DNA of 64,000 bases from an uncultured Bacteroidales bacterium (GTDB lineage Bacteria > Bacteroidota > Bacteroidia > Bacteroidales > P3), in contig CAMVMF010000003.1 in NCBI GenBank assembly GCA_947168515.1, positions 1-64,000 of the forward strand, in the 5' to 3' direction. Both the position numbers and the translations under genes were made by a program. The notes under the pieces were generated by a model, which did no database searches, was not told the origin of the DNA, and saw only the letters and a list, made by a program, of their open reading frames with translations. Positions 45,962-54,818 of the stretch are shown here, one piece after another. Numbering within the stretch: the stretch's first letter is position 1; the number at the start of each line of letters is the position of its first letter.

Positions 45962-46036
45962 GGCGGCGTTGGTGCGGTTGTACTGTGTCACGTGTCATGC
46001 CTGACAGGTTATGTTGTCGGGGATAATTCGGATGGG

Positions 46037-46087
46037 TGACAAATTGTCAGAGTGGCCAAATGGTAGGTCGGTTGGCATGATAGTTGT
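46037..46087 (+). promoter_or_regulatory. Sigma54-like promoter with palindrome before dnaK
   Basis: TGACAAATTGTCA (46037-46049) is a perfect 6-bp inverted repeat around A. 22 bases later, TTGGCATGATAGTTGT (46072-46087) resembles the -24/-12 element TGGCAC-N5-TTGC, with GG and G(T) at the right spacing. Transcription would begin near 46098. No CIRCE element (HrcA site) and no good TAnnTTTG box was found in the region. Confidence 0.45.
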
Positions 46088-46169
46088 TTTTATGGTGTCG
46101 GATTCATTCCTTAAAAGGATGGATTGGAAAACATAAGTATCAACAAGAAAATAAAAAAAATAGAATATT

Positions 46170-48107
46170 ATGGGTAAAATCATTGGAATCGACTTAGGAA
46201 CAACTAATAGTTGTGTAGCAGTCATGGAAGGTAACGAGCCTGTTGTCATTGCCAACAGCGAGGGCAACCGCACCACCCCTTCGGTGGTAGGCTTCATCGA
46301 GAACGGTGACCGTAAAGTGGGTGACCCTGCCAAGCGTCAGGCTATCACCAACCCCCACAACACCGTTTACAGCATCAAGCGTTTTATGGGCGAGAACTTC
46401 GACCAGGTGCAGAAAGAAATTGCCGCCGTCCCCTACAAGGTGGTTAAGGGCGACAACAACACTCCCCGCGTCGACATCAATGGCCGTCTTTATACCCCAC
46501 AGGAAATCAGCGCCATCATTCTTCAGAAGATGAAGAAGACTGCTGAGGACTATCTGGGCTCTGAGGTCACTGAGGCCGTCATCACCGTGCCCGCATACTT
46601 CAACGACAGCCAACGTCAGGCCACCAAAGAGGCTGGCGAAATCGCAGGTCTTAAGGTGCGCCGTATCGTCAACGAGCCTACGGCTGCTGCTTTGGCCTAT
46701 GGCTTGGATAAAAAGAATAAAGATATGAACGTGGCCGTCTTCGACCTTGGCGGCGGTACGTTTGATATATCCATCCTCAACCTCGGCGACGGTGTCTTCG
46801 AGGTGAAGAGCACCAACGGCAACACCCATCTGGGCGGCGATGACTTCGACCGCAAGATTATCGACTGGTTGGCCGACGAGTTCCAGCGCGACAAGAACAT
46901 GGACCTCCGTAAGGACCCCATGGCTATGCAACGTCTGAAGGAAGCTGCCGAGAAGGCCAAGTGCGAACTTTCCAGCAGCCAGCAGACCGAGATTAACCTG
47001 CCTTACATCACCGTGGCTGACGGCGTTCCCCAGCACTTGGTGAAGACCCTCACCCGCGCCAAATTCGAACAGCTCTGCGATGACCTTATCCAGTCCACTC
47101 TGGAACCCTGCCGCAAGGCTATGCAGGATGCTGGCTTGAACAACAGCGATATCGACGAGGTCATCCTCGTGGGCGGCTCCACCCGTATCCCCGCCATCCA
47201 GCAGATTGTAGAGAAATTCTTTGGCAAGGTGCCTAGCAAGGGTGTCAACCCCGACGAGGTTGTGGCTGTGGGTGCTGCTATCCAGGGCGGCGTGCTGACC
47301 GGCGAAGTCAAGGACGTGCTGCTGCTCGATGTCACTCCTCTGAGCCTGGGTATCGAGACCCTCGGCGGTGTCATGACCAAGCTGATTGATGCCAACACCA
47401 CCATCCCCACCAAGAAGAGCCAGGTGTTCAGCACCGCTGCCGACAACCAGCCCGAGGTGGAAATCCACGTGCTGCAGGGCGAGCGCCCCATGGCTAACCA
47501 GAACAAGACCATCGGCCGCTTCCACTTGGCAGGCATTCCGCCAGCACCCCGTGGAGTACCCCAGATTGAGGTGACCTTCGACATCGATGCCAACGGCATC
47601 CTCAATGTCAGCGCCCTCGACAAGGCTACCGGCAAGAGCCAGAACATCCGCATCGAGGCTTCCAGCGGTCTTTCGGAAGAAGAGATTAAGCGCATGAAGG
47701 CCGAGGCCGAAGCCAACGCCGATGCCGACAAGAAGGCCAAGGAAGAGATTGAGAAGATCAACAATGCCGACGGCATGATCTTCCAGAGCGAGAAGAACCT
47801 CAAGGAATATGGCGACAAGATTCCTGCCGACAAGAAGAGCGCCATCGAGGCCGCCCTCACCGAGTTGAAGGCTGCCCACAGTGCCCGCAACGTCCAGCAG
47901 ATCGACCAAGCCATGGAGAAAATCAATGCCGCATGGCAGGCCGCCAGCGAGGACATGTACAAAGCCCAGCAGCAGGCCGGCGGTGCCAACCCCGGCGCCG
48001 GCTTCGACCCCAACAACATGGGCGGTAACCCCGGCCAGCAAGGTGGCAACACCAACCAAGGCGGCAGCGACAACGTCACCGACGTCGACTACGAGGAGGT
48101 GAAGTAA
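46170..48107 (+). CDS. dnaK: Molecular chaperone DnaK
   Basis: Hsp70 chaperone, 645 residues. The nucleotide-binding domain starts [32 protein letters not shown] and [11 protein letters not shown] follow. The substrate-binding domain starts near residue 390, and the helical lid ends in a Gly/Asn/Gln-rich tail finishing DVDYEEVK. All signatures are intact. dnaJ and grpE are not adjacent. The last codons are repeated at 48134 and, diverged, at 49430, marking an insertion event directly after the gene. Confidence 0.97.
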   Translation: MGKIIGIDLGTTNSCVAVMEGNEPVVIANSEGNRTTPSVVGFIENGDRKVGDPAKRQAITNPHNTVYSIKRFMGENFDQVQKEIAAVPYKVVKGDNNTPRVDINGRLYTPQEISAIILQKMKKTAEDYLGSEVTEAVITVPAYFNDSQRQATKEAGEIAGLKVRRIVNEPTAAALAYGLDKKNKDMNVAVFDLGGGTFDISILNLGDGVFEVKSTNGNTHLGGDDFDRKIIDWLADEFQRDKNMDLRKDPMAMQRLKEAAEKAKCELSSSQQTEINLPYITVADGVPQHLVKTLTRAKFEQLCDDLIQSTLEPCRKAMQDAGLNNSDIDEVILVGGSTRIPAIQQIVEKFFGKVPSKGVNPDEVVAVGAAIQGGVLTGEVKDVLLLDVTPLSLGIETLGGVMTKLIDANTTIPTKKSQVFSTAADNQPEVEIHVLQGERPMANQNKTIGRFHLAGIPPAPRGVPQIEVTFDIDANGILNVSALDKATGKSQNIRIEASSGLSEEEIKRMKAEAEANADADKKAKEEIEKINNADGMIFQSEKNLKEYGDKIPADKKSAIEAALTELKAAHSARNVQQIDQAMEKINAAWQAASEDMYKAQQQAGGANPGAGFDPNNMGGNPGQQGGNTNQGGSDNVTDVDYEEVK

Positions 48108-48133
48108 CCGACGAGTAGTCAACGTTTGAAAAA

Positions 48134-48155
48134 CGACTACGAGGAGGTGAAGTAA
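48134..48155 (+). repeat. Direct repeat of the dnaK 3' end
   Basis: The 22 bases at 48134-48155 are identical to 48086-48107, that is the last seven dnaK codons including the stop and one preceding base. A 26-base spacer separates them. Confidence 0.9.
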
Positions 48156-48274
48156 ATGTCCAGTGGACATTTACGATAGCGGAGCGGAGAAAGCATCCCT
48201 TGCGGATGCCGCGGTCCCAAAGACCGCTCCGCGGATCCGAATACCGCGGAATCCCTGCGTCAAGTCCTACAAAC

Positions 48275-48310
48275 AAAAAGAGTGTGCCTCATATAAGCAC
48301 ACTCTTTTTT
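48275..48310 (+). terminator. Rho-independent terminator
   Basis: AAAAAGAGTGTGC and GCACACTCTTTTTT pair around a short loop. It is the first strong terminator after dnaK. Confidence 0.9.
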
Positions 48311-48367
48311 GCTACATAGCACAATAAAAGTTGTGGCCATGCGTTATCATAACAAAACAATCACGAT

Positions 48368-48598
48368 ATGTCATACGCTCAATTAGCACAGTTGGAACTA
48401 CTGAATGCCCTGAAGAACATCAATTCTGAGGCGGAGTTGAATGAGTTCAAGGACTTGGTGGCGCATTTCTTTGCAGAGAAGGCGCAAAAGGCAATTGATG
48501 CCTTGTGGGACGAGGGTGTTATTAACGAGGAAACCATCAACCAATGGGGCGCAGAGCACATGCGCACCCCCTATCGTTATGCGACGAATCGTACTTGA
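48368..48598 (+). CDS. Probable antitoxin of a PIN-domain toxin pair
   Basis: A 76-residue acidic, helical protein (MSYAQLAQLELLNALKNINS) located directly before, and overlapping by 20 bp, a PIN-domain gene. Size and layout fit a VapB-like or COG1569-associated antitoxin. No DNA-binding motif is evident, so the call rests on context. Confidence 0.72.
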   Translation: MSYAQLAQLELLNALKNINSEAELNEFKDLVAHFFAEKAQKAIDALWDEGVINEETINQWGAEHMRTPYRYATNRT

Positions 48599-48983
48599 CA
48601 CCAACTGCCTCCTGCAGACCTTACCCACCAACAGCCCGTACCATAAGATGTGGACAGGAGTGTTGTGCGGCGACATTGTTCTTTGTGTTAACACTGAGAT
48701 TCTAATCGAGTACGAAGAGATTCTTGCGCAAAAGACCACTAGGGAGATAGCCCGTAACATAGTGGAAGCCATCGCACGACTGCATACCACTCATTTTCAA
48801 GAGACCTATATCCATTTTGGCCTAATAGAGCAGGATGTCGACGACAACAAGTTTGTTGACTGCGCTATAGCCTCCGATGCCGAGTACATCGTCACCAACG
48901 ACAGCCATTTCAAGGTTCTAAAAGAGATAGACTGGCCAAAGGTCGCCATCTTGACCATCCAAGAGTTCGCCTCGCAGATATAA
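48579..48983 (+). CDS. PIN-domain toxin (putative ribonuclease)
   Basis: The 134-residue product has the PIN fold acids: MRRIVLDTNCLLQ (first Asp), NTEILIEYEEIL, and near the end DVDDNKFVDCAIASDAEYIVTNDSHF, which carries the remaining acids. This is the COG1569-type PIN family, close to VapC. It likely cuts RNA when released from the upstream antitoxin. It sits in the inserted segment between dnaK and the diverged dnaK tail. Confidence 0.87.
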   Translation: MRRIVLDTNCLLQTLPTNSPYHKMWTGVLCGDIVLCVNTEILIEYEEILAQKTTREIARNIVEAIARLHTTHFQETYIHFGLIEQDVDDNKFVDCAIASDAEYIVTNDSHFKVLKEIDWPKVAILTIQEFASQI

Positions 48984-49127
48984 TATGAATCGGCTTTACG
49001 ACAATATTATTATTCAGGGTATAAAAAGAAAACACGTCATAAAACACATTTCAAAACTTATAGTCTCGTAATGTTTAACGGGACGGCGTGACAAGATGCC
49101 ATGACCGTCCACAACATTCAAGACACA

Positions 49128-49367
49128 ATGGGTAAAAGTAGAAAGAAAATATGTGCAGGCACATGGGTTGCCTGCTCGCAAAAGAGAGGGAAAACTAATA
49201 GCTACCGACGTTTTCGCCGTAGGGAAAGGACAATGATTCAAAGCGCGATGTATGACCGCGTACCTCTTTTACAGCGTGAGTTAACAGACCAGTATGACCT
49301 CGGAGGCGACGGCAAAGCCTACTGGCACGTCGACGGTGAATTGAGAGTCCAATTGATGCGCAAATGA
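49128..49367 (+). CDS. Small Arg-rich protein of unknown function
   Basis: The 79-residue product starts MGKSRKKICAGTWVACSQKR, has a basic RRFRRRERT stretch, and ends with YDLGGDGKAYWHVDGELR. The G(K/R)SxKK start plus a D-x-GGDGKxYW ending resembles a class of small uncharacterised Bacteroidota proteins that I recall but cannot name. Short length and basic charge suggest nucleic-acid or ribosome binding; this is inference. Confidence 0.6.
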   Translation: MGKSRKKICAGTWVACSQKRGKTNSYRRFRRRERTMIQSAMYDRVPLLQRELTDQYDLGGDGKAYWHVDGELRVQLMRK

Positions 49368-49370
49368 AAA

Positions 49371-49450
49371 CACTGACAAGTGATGCAGGCCCGCAAGGCA
49401 ACAACCCCAACGACAACTTCTCCAACATCGACTACGAGGAGATGAAATAA
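49371..49450 (+). pseudogene. Diverged dnaK 3'-end remnant
   Basis: Reading in frame towards the stop at 49448 gives GPQGNNPNDNFSNIDYEEMK, which resembles a DnaK tail (Gly/Asn-rich then DYEEVK). GACTACGAGGAG at 49430 is identical to the dnaK end, and the last nine bases differ at two positions. It is followed by its own terminator, as dnaK would be. Confidence 0.65.
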
Positions 49451-49464
49451 GGAACTCTACAATC

Positions 49465-49500
49465 AAAAATAGGTGTAATCGCAAGGTTACACCTATTTTT
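49465..49500 (+). terminator. Rho-independent terminator
   Basis: AAAAATAGGTGTAA and TTACACCTATTTTT pair around an 8-base loop. It may be the original dnaK terminator, now displaced by the inserted segment. Confidence 0.9.
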
Positions 49501-49501
49501 G

Positions 49502-49552
49502 TTTGCCATGCGGAGAAAAAGTTGTATATTTGCCGCAGAATATGCGGAGAAT
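49502..49552 (+). promoter_or_regulatory. Fic gene promoter with palindromic start region
   Basis: TTTG (49502-49505), 19 bases, then TATATTTG (49525-49532) is a full phylum-type promoter. Directly after it, CCGCA-GAATA-TGCGG (49533-49547) is an inverted repeat at the transcription start. The 19 bases from 49534 recur exactly at 56814. Confidence 0.75.
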
Positions 49553-49586
49553 AATAATTGTATAATCCGCACAAAAACAATAGAAT

Positions 49587-50669
49587 ATGTATTTGTGGGA
49601 ACATAAAGAATGGCCTAAATACAAATGGGATGAGCAGAAAATCAACGAATTGCTTGTGCAAGTGAGGTATCGGCAAGGCAGACTTTTGGGAATGGCAGAT
49701 ACGCTTGGATTCGATGTGAAAAGTCCTGTTGTTCTTGATACAATGACTTCGGACGTCATAAAGTCGTCGGAGATAGAGGGCATAACATTAAATGCCGACG
49801 ATGTACGCTCGTCGGTGGCGTGGCAATTGGGAATAGACCGTGTAGGAGTGCCATCTTCCGACCACTATATTGAAGGGGTGGTGGAGGTGATGTTTGACGC
49901 CGTGCATCATTATGACGATCCTTTGACGCAGGAGCGGCTGTTCCGTTGGCATAGTGCTTTGTTTCCGAATCTCAACCGATTGGCACACATCACTGTTGGA
50001 GGCTGGCGTAAGGGGGATATGCAGGTGGTGTCTGGGCAGTATGGCAAAGAAAAGGTCCATTACGAGGCACCTCCCAGCAAGGACGTGCCCCAGATGATGA
50101 CGGAACTGCTGCAATGGATTAACAGTAAGGAAATAGACCCCGTGCTTAAAGCTGCCATCGCCCATCTGTGGTTTGTCAGCATACATCCTTTCAGCGACGG
50201 TAACGGCCGTTTGGCCAGGACCATCACCGATATGCTTCTGGCCAAATCAGATGCTACGCCCTACCGTTTTTACAGTATGTCGACGCAGATTGCGTTGGCT
50301 CGAAAAGAATACTACGACATACTGGAGCAGACTCAGAAAGGGACGCTCAACATCACCGCGTGGCTTTTTTGGTTTCTTGGCAGGATGATGATTGCTGTCG
50401 ACACTGCAATGAAAGCCATAGAGCGCACACTAAATAAAGCCTCGTTTTGGGAGAACCACCGTCACGTGTCGATGAACGAGCGGCAGACCAAGATGGTCAA
50501 TATGCTGTGGGATGGTTTCGATGGTAAATTGACCTCATCCAAATGGGCCAAAATAAACAAATGCTCTCCCGACACCGCATTGCGTGACCTACAAGACCTT
50601 GTAGCAAAAGGCATTCTTGTCCGCACCGACTCGGGTGGCCGCAGCACCGGGTACGACCTGGCAAAATAG
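49587..50669 (+). CDS. Fic family protein with DUF4172
   Basis: The 360-residue product begins with DUF4172 (MYLWEHKEWPKYKWDEQKI), followed by the Fic core with the intact motif HPFSDGNGRLAR (His200). The inhibitory motif S-x3-E-G is present at SSEIEG (60-65), upstream of the core as in class II Fic proteins, so the enzyme is probably self-inhibited. A winged-helix-like C-terminus ends GGRSTGYDLAK. It should transfer AMP to a target protein. The 3' end is duplicated at 56457. Confidence 0.92.
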   Translation: MYLWEHKEWPKYKWDEQKINELLVQVRYRQGRLLGMADTLGFDVKSPVVLDTMTSDVIKSSEIEGITLNADDVRSSVAWQLGIDRVGVPSSDHYIEGVVEVMFDAVHHYDDPLTQERLFRWHSALFPNLNRLAHITVGGWRKGDMQVVSGQYGKEKVHYEAPPSKDVPQMMTELLQWINSKEIDPVLKAAIAHLWFVSIHPFSDGNGRLARTITDMLLAKSDATPYRFYSMSTQIALARKEYYDILEQTQKGTLNITAWLFWFLGRMMIAVDTAMKAIERTLNKASFWENHRHVSMNERQTKMVNMLWDGFDGKLTSSKWAKINKCSPDTALRDLQDLVAKGILVRTDSGGRSTGYDLAK

Positions 50670-50942
50670 TTATATGATGGAAAGGAGCGCCAAAGTTGAC
50701 GCTCCTTTCTTTGTGGCTTCTTTGTGGCTTCTATGTGTGTTATTATTCTACACATCTTTGGGGCCGCACGGGTTGCCCCTTTCCGTTATGTCGGATTTGC
50801 AATCCGGCATTTGTTATTATCAGGATTTGTAATCCGCCAAGAATCAATTCTGTAATAATTTTTTTGTGGATTGCAAATCCTTATATTAAGCTGCGTCGGA
50901 TTGCAAATCCGCCGCAACGCTGTCGAACATCCGCCGCGACGG
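50622..50942 (+). repeat. Direct repeat copy A: Fic 3' end plus palindromic repeats
   Basis: This stretch is near-identical to 56457-56764. It covers the last 16 Fic codons, the terminator, and palindromes such as CGGATTTGCAATCCG and GCGGATTGCAAATCCGC-type cores, ending in GTCGAACATCCGCCGCGACG. Copy A has a 12-bp local duplication that copy B lacks. Confidence 0.9.
50681..50708 (+). terminator. Terminator of the Fic gene
   Basis: AAAGGAGCG and CGCTCCTTT pair around 10 bases, 11 bp after the stop. A version with compensating changes is found in the second copy at about 56517. Confidence 0.8.
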
Positions 50943-50983
50943 GATTAATACTGCACGTAAGGCCAAGTTGAAATAAGTTATTA

Positions 50984-51688
50984 TTATATTAGATATTCTT
51001 GCCATAGATTTTTATGGGTTTCCCAAAATTTCTCTGGTGAAAATCCTGTGGGACGGTATGTTGTGTCTGTTATCCTAATATCACTCAGCAAATACAACGG
51101 CCAAATCGTCTCCATACGATAGCTCGTATGTCCCAAAACATACCAAACGAAATCTTTCATTACCAATCCTCTTGGTTCAAATAGTTCCTGATGATAAGGG
51201 AAACCAGTTCTTGGATGATGGTAGTATAAATCAACACACTTTTGCTGACGGATGGCATCCATCAGAATATTCACATTCTCTACCCCTGTGGCTTTGCAGT
51301 CGATGTACATATACTTTTTGTTTTCTTCCGAATCCTGCAGCTGCTTCATTGCCGCTGATGTTTCAAAAGCAATTAGAAACGGCATTGTCCAAGGATTGTT
51401 GTTGCTCCGAGGCTTTTCCACCAGCCGATAACGATACCTTCGGTTCTCTTCCGACAATGCTTTCTTCCAAACCTCGTGTTGAAGGCGGTTGACACATTCT
51501 ATCTTGATACCAAACCTGTCTCGGAGTTCTTTCAAATAGTTGTGAAATGTCCGCTTGGGCAGAATATTCTCCATATTCGGTTCATCGACAAGCTTGTCGA
51601 TTAACTGGTCGAATGTGATTCCTGTCTCTCCGGCTCTCCGGAACTGGGCAACCAACCAGGAGAGCATTTCCAAATTTTTGTAGTCCAT
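50984..51688 (-). CDS. WYL domain transcriptional regulator
   Basis: The 234-residue product has an N-terminal winged helix-turn-helix (MDYKNLEMLSWLVAQFRRAG) and a WYL domain at about 110-210 (AIRQQKCVDLYYHHP, then EPRGLVMKDFVWYVLGH). WYL regulators often repress phage-defence genes and respond to nucleic-acid ligands. The start at 51688 lies just after a TATCTTTG box. It is divergent from the 176-aa gene and 0.8 kb upstream of the nuclease operon. Confidence 0.88.
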   Translation of the reverse strand: MDYKNLEMLSWLVAQFRRAGETGITFDQLIDKLVDEPNMENILPKRTFHNYLKELRDRFGIKIECVNRLQHEVWKKALSEENRRYRYRLVEKPRSNNNPWTMPFLIAFETSAAMKQLQDSEENKKYMYIDCKATGVENVNILMDAIRQQKCVDLYYHHPRTGFPYHQELFEPRGLVMKDFVWYVLGHTSYRMETIWPLYLLSDIRITDTTYRPTGFSPEKFWETHKNLWQEYLI

Positions 51689-51709
51689 CTGATGTATTGT
51701 TTCTCGCTG

Positions 51710-51717
51710 CAAAGATA
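51710..51717 (-). promoter_or_regulatory. -7 box of the WYL regulator promoter
   Basis: TATCTTTG on the minus strand, 21 bases before the WYL start codon. No exact TTTG is seen at -33. Confidence 0.55.
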
Positions 51718-51876
51718 CAATAAATAACTGATATGTAAAATAAATGTTATACAAAAGTTAATGTATTTCGCATACTATTGAGATAAATTGTTGATAAATA
51801 GTAGAATGTATATTATGCTAAAAGTTGTTGATTGAGGTTCTTCGTATTATATAAGCAGGCACAAAACTTAAACAAT

Positions 51877-52407
51877 ATGAATACCTGCAAAGAAAACAAC
51901 CTTCAAAAGAACCTCGACGAGGCCATCGCCAACGCCGCCAACGCGTGCAAAGTTATCTGCGCCATCAACACCCGCTTTGCCCAGCACGGTATCCCTATGC
52001 TTGTGATTGGCGAGAGGCACAGTATTATGGGCGAGAAAGGCAACCGCACCCTCTGCATCGACCGCGACGACCTGGCACTCCTCAACGCCATTAGTATGCG
52101 CGAGACATTGAAAATCGCTGACCTAGCCGTCAAAATCAAGCAGCGCGGCAGCTACCCCTACCCTCCTATCAATGTTATCTTCAGCGGCGACGCCCGACGG
52201 GGAATGTATTGGGCGAATCTGCTGGATGAGTTGCTGGCCCTCCACCTCAAAAGCCTGCCCTTCTCCTCGCTCTACAGCGGCAAGCACTACGACGGCAAGG
52301 GACTCTTCATCATCGCCTCCGACCTGCCGGTGGCCGAGTTGAAAAGAGGCTTCCCAAAACTGTACTCGGATGTCATACTCTTGGAGAATACACCTTCAGG
52401 AGTATGA
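51877..52407 (+). CDS. Unknown 176-residue protein
   Basis: Starts MNTCKENNLQKNLDEAIANA with an amphipathic helical N-terminus, then alpha/beta segments such as IPMLVIGERHSIMG, PPINVIFSGDARRGMYWANL and GLFIIASDLPV. No signal peptide or membrane segment; no family recognised. It is divergent from the WYL gene and upstream of the nuclease operon, so it may be part of the same island unit. Base composition is GC-richer than the next gene. Confidence 0.65.
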   Translation: MNTCKENNLQKNLDEAIANAANACKVICAINTRFAQHGIPMLVIGERHSIMGEKGNRTLCIDRDDLALLNAISMRETLKIADLAVKIKQRGSYPYPPINVIFSGDARRGMYWANLLDELLALHLKSLPFSSLYSGKHYDGKGLFIIASDLPVAELKRGFPKLYSDVILLENTPSGV

Positions 52408-52449
52408 CTTCCAAATGTCTGCTCTTTAGGAAGTCATCTGTTAGAAATA

Positions 52450-52481
52450 TTTGGTTGATTGAAAATAAAGTTGTACCTTTG
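52450..52481 (+). promoter_or_regulatory. Promoter of the nuclease-like operon
   Basis: TTTG (52450-52453), 20 bases, then TACCTTTG (52474-52481) is a perfect phylum-type promoter. Start near 52488 leaves only about a dozen bases of leader before the ATG at 52501. Confidence 0.85.
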
Positions 52482-52500
52482 CACACACAAAAAAACTGTT

Positions 52501-53535
52501 ATGAAACACCGTACTCAAATTTCCAACAAAGAGGTGGTTAGGGAAACCCTTCGCTTGTTGAATGAAAATCCAGAATGGAAAGACCGCTATGCACAGTATG
52601 CAATGGCCATCAAAAAAAACAGTGAAATTTACGGAAGCAACTCCAGAAAATTTCACTTAAGCAAACCGCTATACGTTTACAGTAGTATTACAAAAGCAAA
52701 AAATGACAGTTCTACGAGTACCTTTGATATGCGTTTTGCTGGTCAAAGTGTTGGTGAGATAACCGTAAATAAGAAAGGTTTGGTATCATTAAAGGTAAGT
52801 GACCAGCAAGCAAAATATGCAAAAGTGCATTTTGGTTATAATAGAGCAGAGGGCTTTTCCGTTGAATGGCGTACTCAAATAGCTTCTGAATATCGGAGTC
52901 TTTTTTCGACTCAAAAGTCCACAAAAGAAACTAAAATCCATAGCCAAGAACATCGAATTGAAAACTGGATGCTTGCAGAGTTCGCAAAAAAGACCCGAAA
53001 AGAAGGCAAATTACTCTGCAACATTCAGCCCGTAAGGTTGGGTGGTAAATTTTTCCAGTTAGCCACCCCTCTTTCAGCTAGCAATCACGGAGAGAAGCCC
53101 AAATATTCGTCTCAAAACGGTGGAGGTATTGACATACTGGCCAGAGTGAATCATACAATATACAGAAGGGATAACAGGTTTGCCGTAATTGAATTGAAAG
53201 ATGAGAATAAACCGGAGGAATCACAAGCAATGACAATACAACAGGCGTTAACCTATGCTACATTTTTGGCGTGTCTACTGCGTAGTGACAGTGGCAACGT
53301 ATGGTGGAATATTCTTGGAAGAAGCAAAGATGTACCTGCCGATTTAATAATTGATGCTGTCACTCTTATGCCTAACGAAGGTGATTCAGAAGAGGGTTTA
53401 ATGGATGCAATAAAGATTGACGAATTAAATGTCACACTAATGCCCTACACGTTGTACTACAAACCGGACAAAAATGGAAATCCAATGTCTTTTGGAGGTA
53501 CACTTAAGGAAACGCTAGCAAATAAAGGACAATGA
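52501..53535 (+). CDS. PD-(D/E)XK-like nuclease-fold protein
   Basis: The 344-residue product has a C-terminal stretch matching a PD-(D/E)XK core: GGGIDILARV (Asp211), FAVIELKDENKP (Glu231, Lys233) and a following helix TIQQALTYATF (Gln247/248). An upstream helix (HRIENWMLAEF) supplies a possible acid. The N-terminal 150 residues are unrecognised. It is the first gene of a three-gene overlapping operon. Codon use is visibly more AT-rich than in flanking housekeeping genes, suggesting transfer. The nuclease call is from motif reading only. Confidence 0.65.
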   Translation: MKHRTQISNKEVVRETLRLLNENPEWKDRYAQYAMAIKKNSEIYGSNSRKFHLSKPLYVYSSITKAKNDSSTSTFDMRFAGQSVGEITVNKKGLVSLKVSDQQAKYAKVHFGYNRAEGFSVEWRTQIASEYRSLFSTQKSTKETKIHSQEHRIENWMLAEFAKKTRKEGKLLCNIQPVRLGGKFFQLATPLSASNHGEKPKYSSQNGGGIDILARVNHTIYRRDNRFAVIELKDENKPEESQAMTIQQALTYATFLACLLRSDSGNVWWNILGRSKDVPADLIIDAVTLMPNEGDSEEGLMDAIKIDELNVTLMPYTLYYKPDKNGNPMSFGGTLKETLANKGQ

Positions 53536-54818
53536 CCATCACCATCCATCGTGGAATCAACCAGATTGGCGGGTGTATCACGGAGATTGCATCCGCTAAG
53601 GGCTCAAAAATACTGATTGACCTCGGCCACAATCTACCGGAGGGGGAGAACCGAGACAATGACCCTTTGGAGAAAGCCGAAAACATCGACCCCATCCTCA
53701 AGAGGGTGGACGCCATCTTCTATACCCACTCCCACGGCGACCACGTGGGATTTGAGTCCTATGTGGCATCTAAAAATATCCCGCAGTACATAGGAAAACT
53801 CTCAAAGAAACTGCTGCTGCTTCAACGTGGCAATATCCTCTATTACCATCCAACCCCCGAATTGAGAGCCAGTAAGAAAGCCATCGAGAGTTTCATCACA
53901 TACGAGGCCACCAAACCCGTGGAAGTCGGTGATATTGTAGTTACTCCCTACTATGTCAGCCATTCCTCCCCAGATGCCTATATGTTTGTGGTTGAGTGCG
54001 ACGGACATACCGTGTTGCACACGGGAGACTTCCGTGACCACGGCTATCGTGGCAAAGGTCTGGAACCTACTATCCAAAAGTACATTGACCCTCGCCACAT
54101 TGACGTACTTATCACAGAAGGCACAATGCTGAATCGTGACGATGGTCGAATGATTTCTGAAGAACAGCTGTGTAAGCAAGCCACCAAGCTGATGCAGAAA
54201 TACAAGTACGTCTTCTTTATGTGTACTACCCAAGATGCCGACCGAATTTCTTCCATCAACCACGCCACAGACACCGTGAGAGGCCGTCGGATGTTAGTGG
54301 ACGGATACCAGTACAAGGTGCTTGAAGCTTTTGAAGAAGAATTGGGGCAAGGGAAGTTCTTCCGCTACCAATATAATAGAAAACACTATTTCCGTAAAGA
54401 CTGGAACTACGTACTTGATAAGGACTGCAAGCGTGGTTTCACGATGCTGGTTAGAAACAATCGAAACATCAAAAAGAGCCTCGATGAGATGATGCCTTTG
54501 CTGGACAAAGAGCAATGCTGCTTGGTATATTCACAGTTCAAAGGTTATTTAGACCCCAATCACTCGGCTTTTATGCAGAGTGCTTACGACTTTATCCACA
54601 CCTACAACTGGCATTTCGAGTATCTTCACACTTCTGGTCACGCTTCGCGTGAGACACTGGAGATGGTGTGCAAAAAGGTGAATCCCCAACTGGCCATTAT
54701 CCCTATTCACCGTGAAGCACAAAGTGATTTCCGAGAACTCAACTTGTCAGAGGAACTGAAGAACAAGGTGATTACAAAAAGCACTTCAATTGAGGATGTG
54801 ACAATCGTCGTTAAATGA
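53532..54818 (+). CDS. Metallo-beta-lactamase/beta-CASP family hydrolase (RNase J-like)
   Basis: The 428-residue product has the metal motif THSHGDH (His66, His68, Asp70, His71), HTGDFRDHG for later ligands, and SGHASRE and PIHREAQS in the C-terminal part, as in beta-CASP nucleases. It is shorter than housekeeping RNase J (about 550 residues), lacking the C-terminal extension. Start overlaps the previous gene by 4 bp and the stop overlaps the next gene by 4 bp. Likely an RNA or DNA nuclease acting with its operon partners. Confidence 0.85.
   Translation: MTITIHRGINQIGGCITEIASAKGSKILIDLGHNLPEGENRDNDPLEKAENIDPILKRVDAIFYTHSHGDHVGFESYVASKNIPQYIGKLSKKLLLLQRGNILYYHPTPELRASKKAIESFITYEATKPVEVGDIVVTPYYVSHSSPDAYMFVVECDGHTVLHTGDFRDHGYRGKGLEPTIQKYIDPRHIDVLITEGTMLNRDDGRMISEEQLCKQATKLMQKYKYVFFMCTTQDADRISSINHATDTVRGRRMLVDGYQYKVLEAFEEELGQGKFFRYQYNRKHYFRKDWNYVLDKDCKRGFTMLVRNNRNIKKSLDEMMPLLDKEQCCLVYSQFKGYLDPNHSAFMQSAYDFIHTYNWHFEYLHTSGHASRETLEMVCKKVNPQLAIIPIHREAQSDFRELNLSEELKNKVITKSTSIEDVTIVVK

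Noticed and set aside
45640-46169. CIRCE (HrcA) operator or RNase P/SRP RNA before dnaK
   Set aside because: No TTAGCACTC/GAGTGCTAA pair and none of the conserved RNase P or SRP core sequences were found.
46194-48170. 658-codon open frame opposite dnaK
   Set aside because: Antisense shadow of dnaK; translation is repetitive Leu/Val/Gly without motifs.
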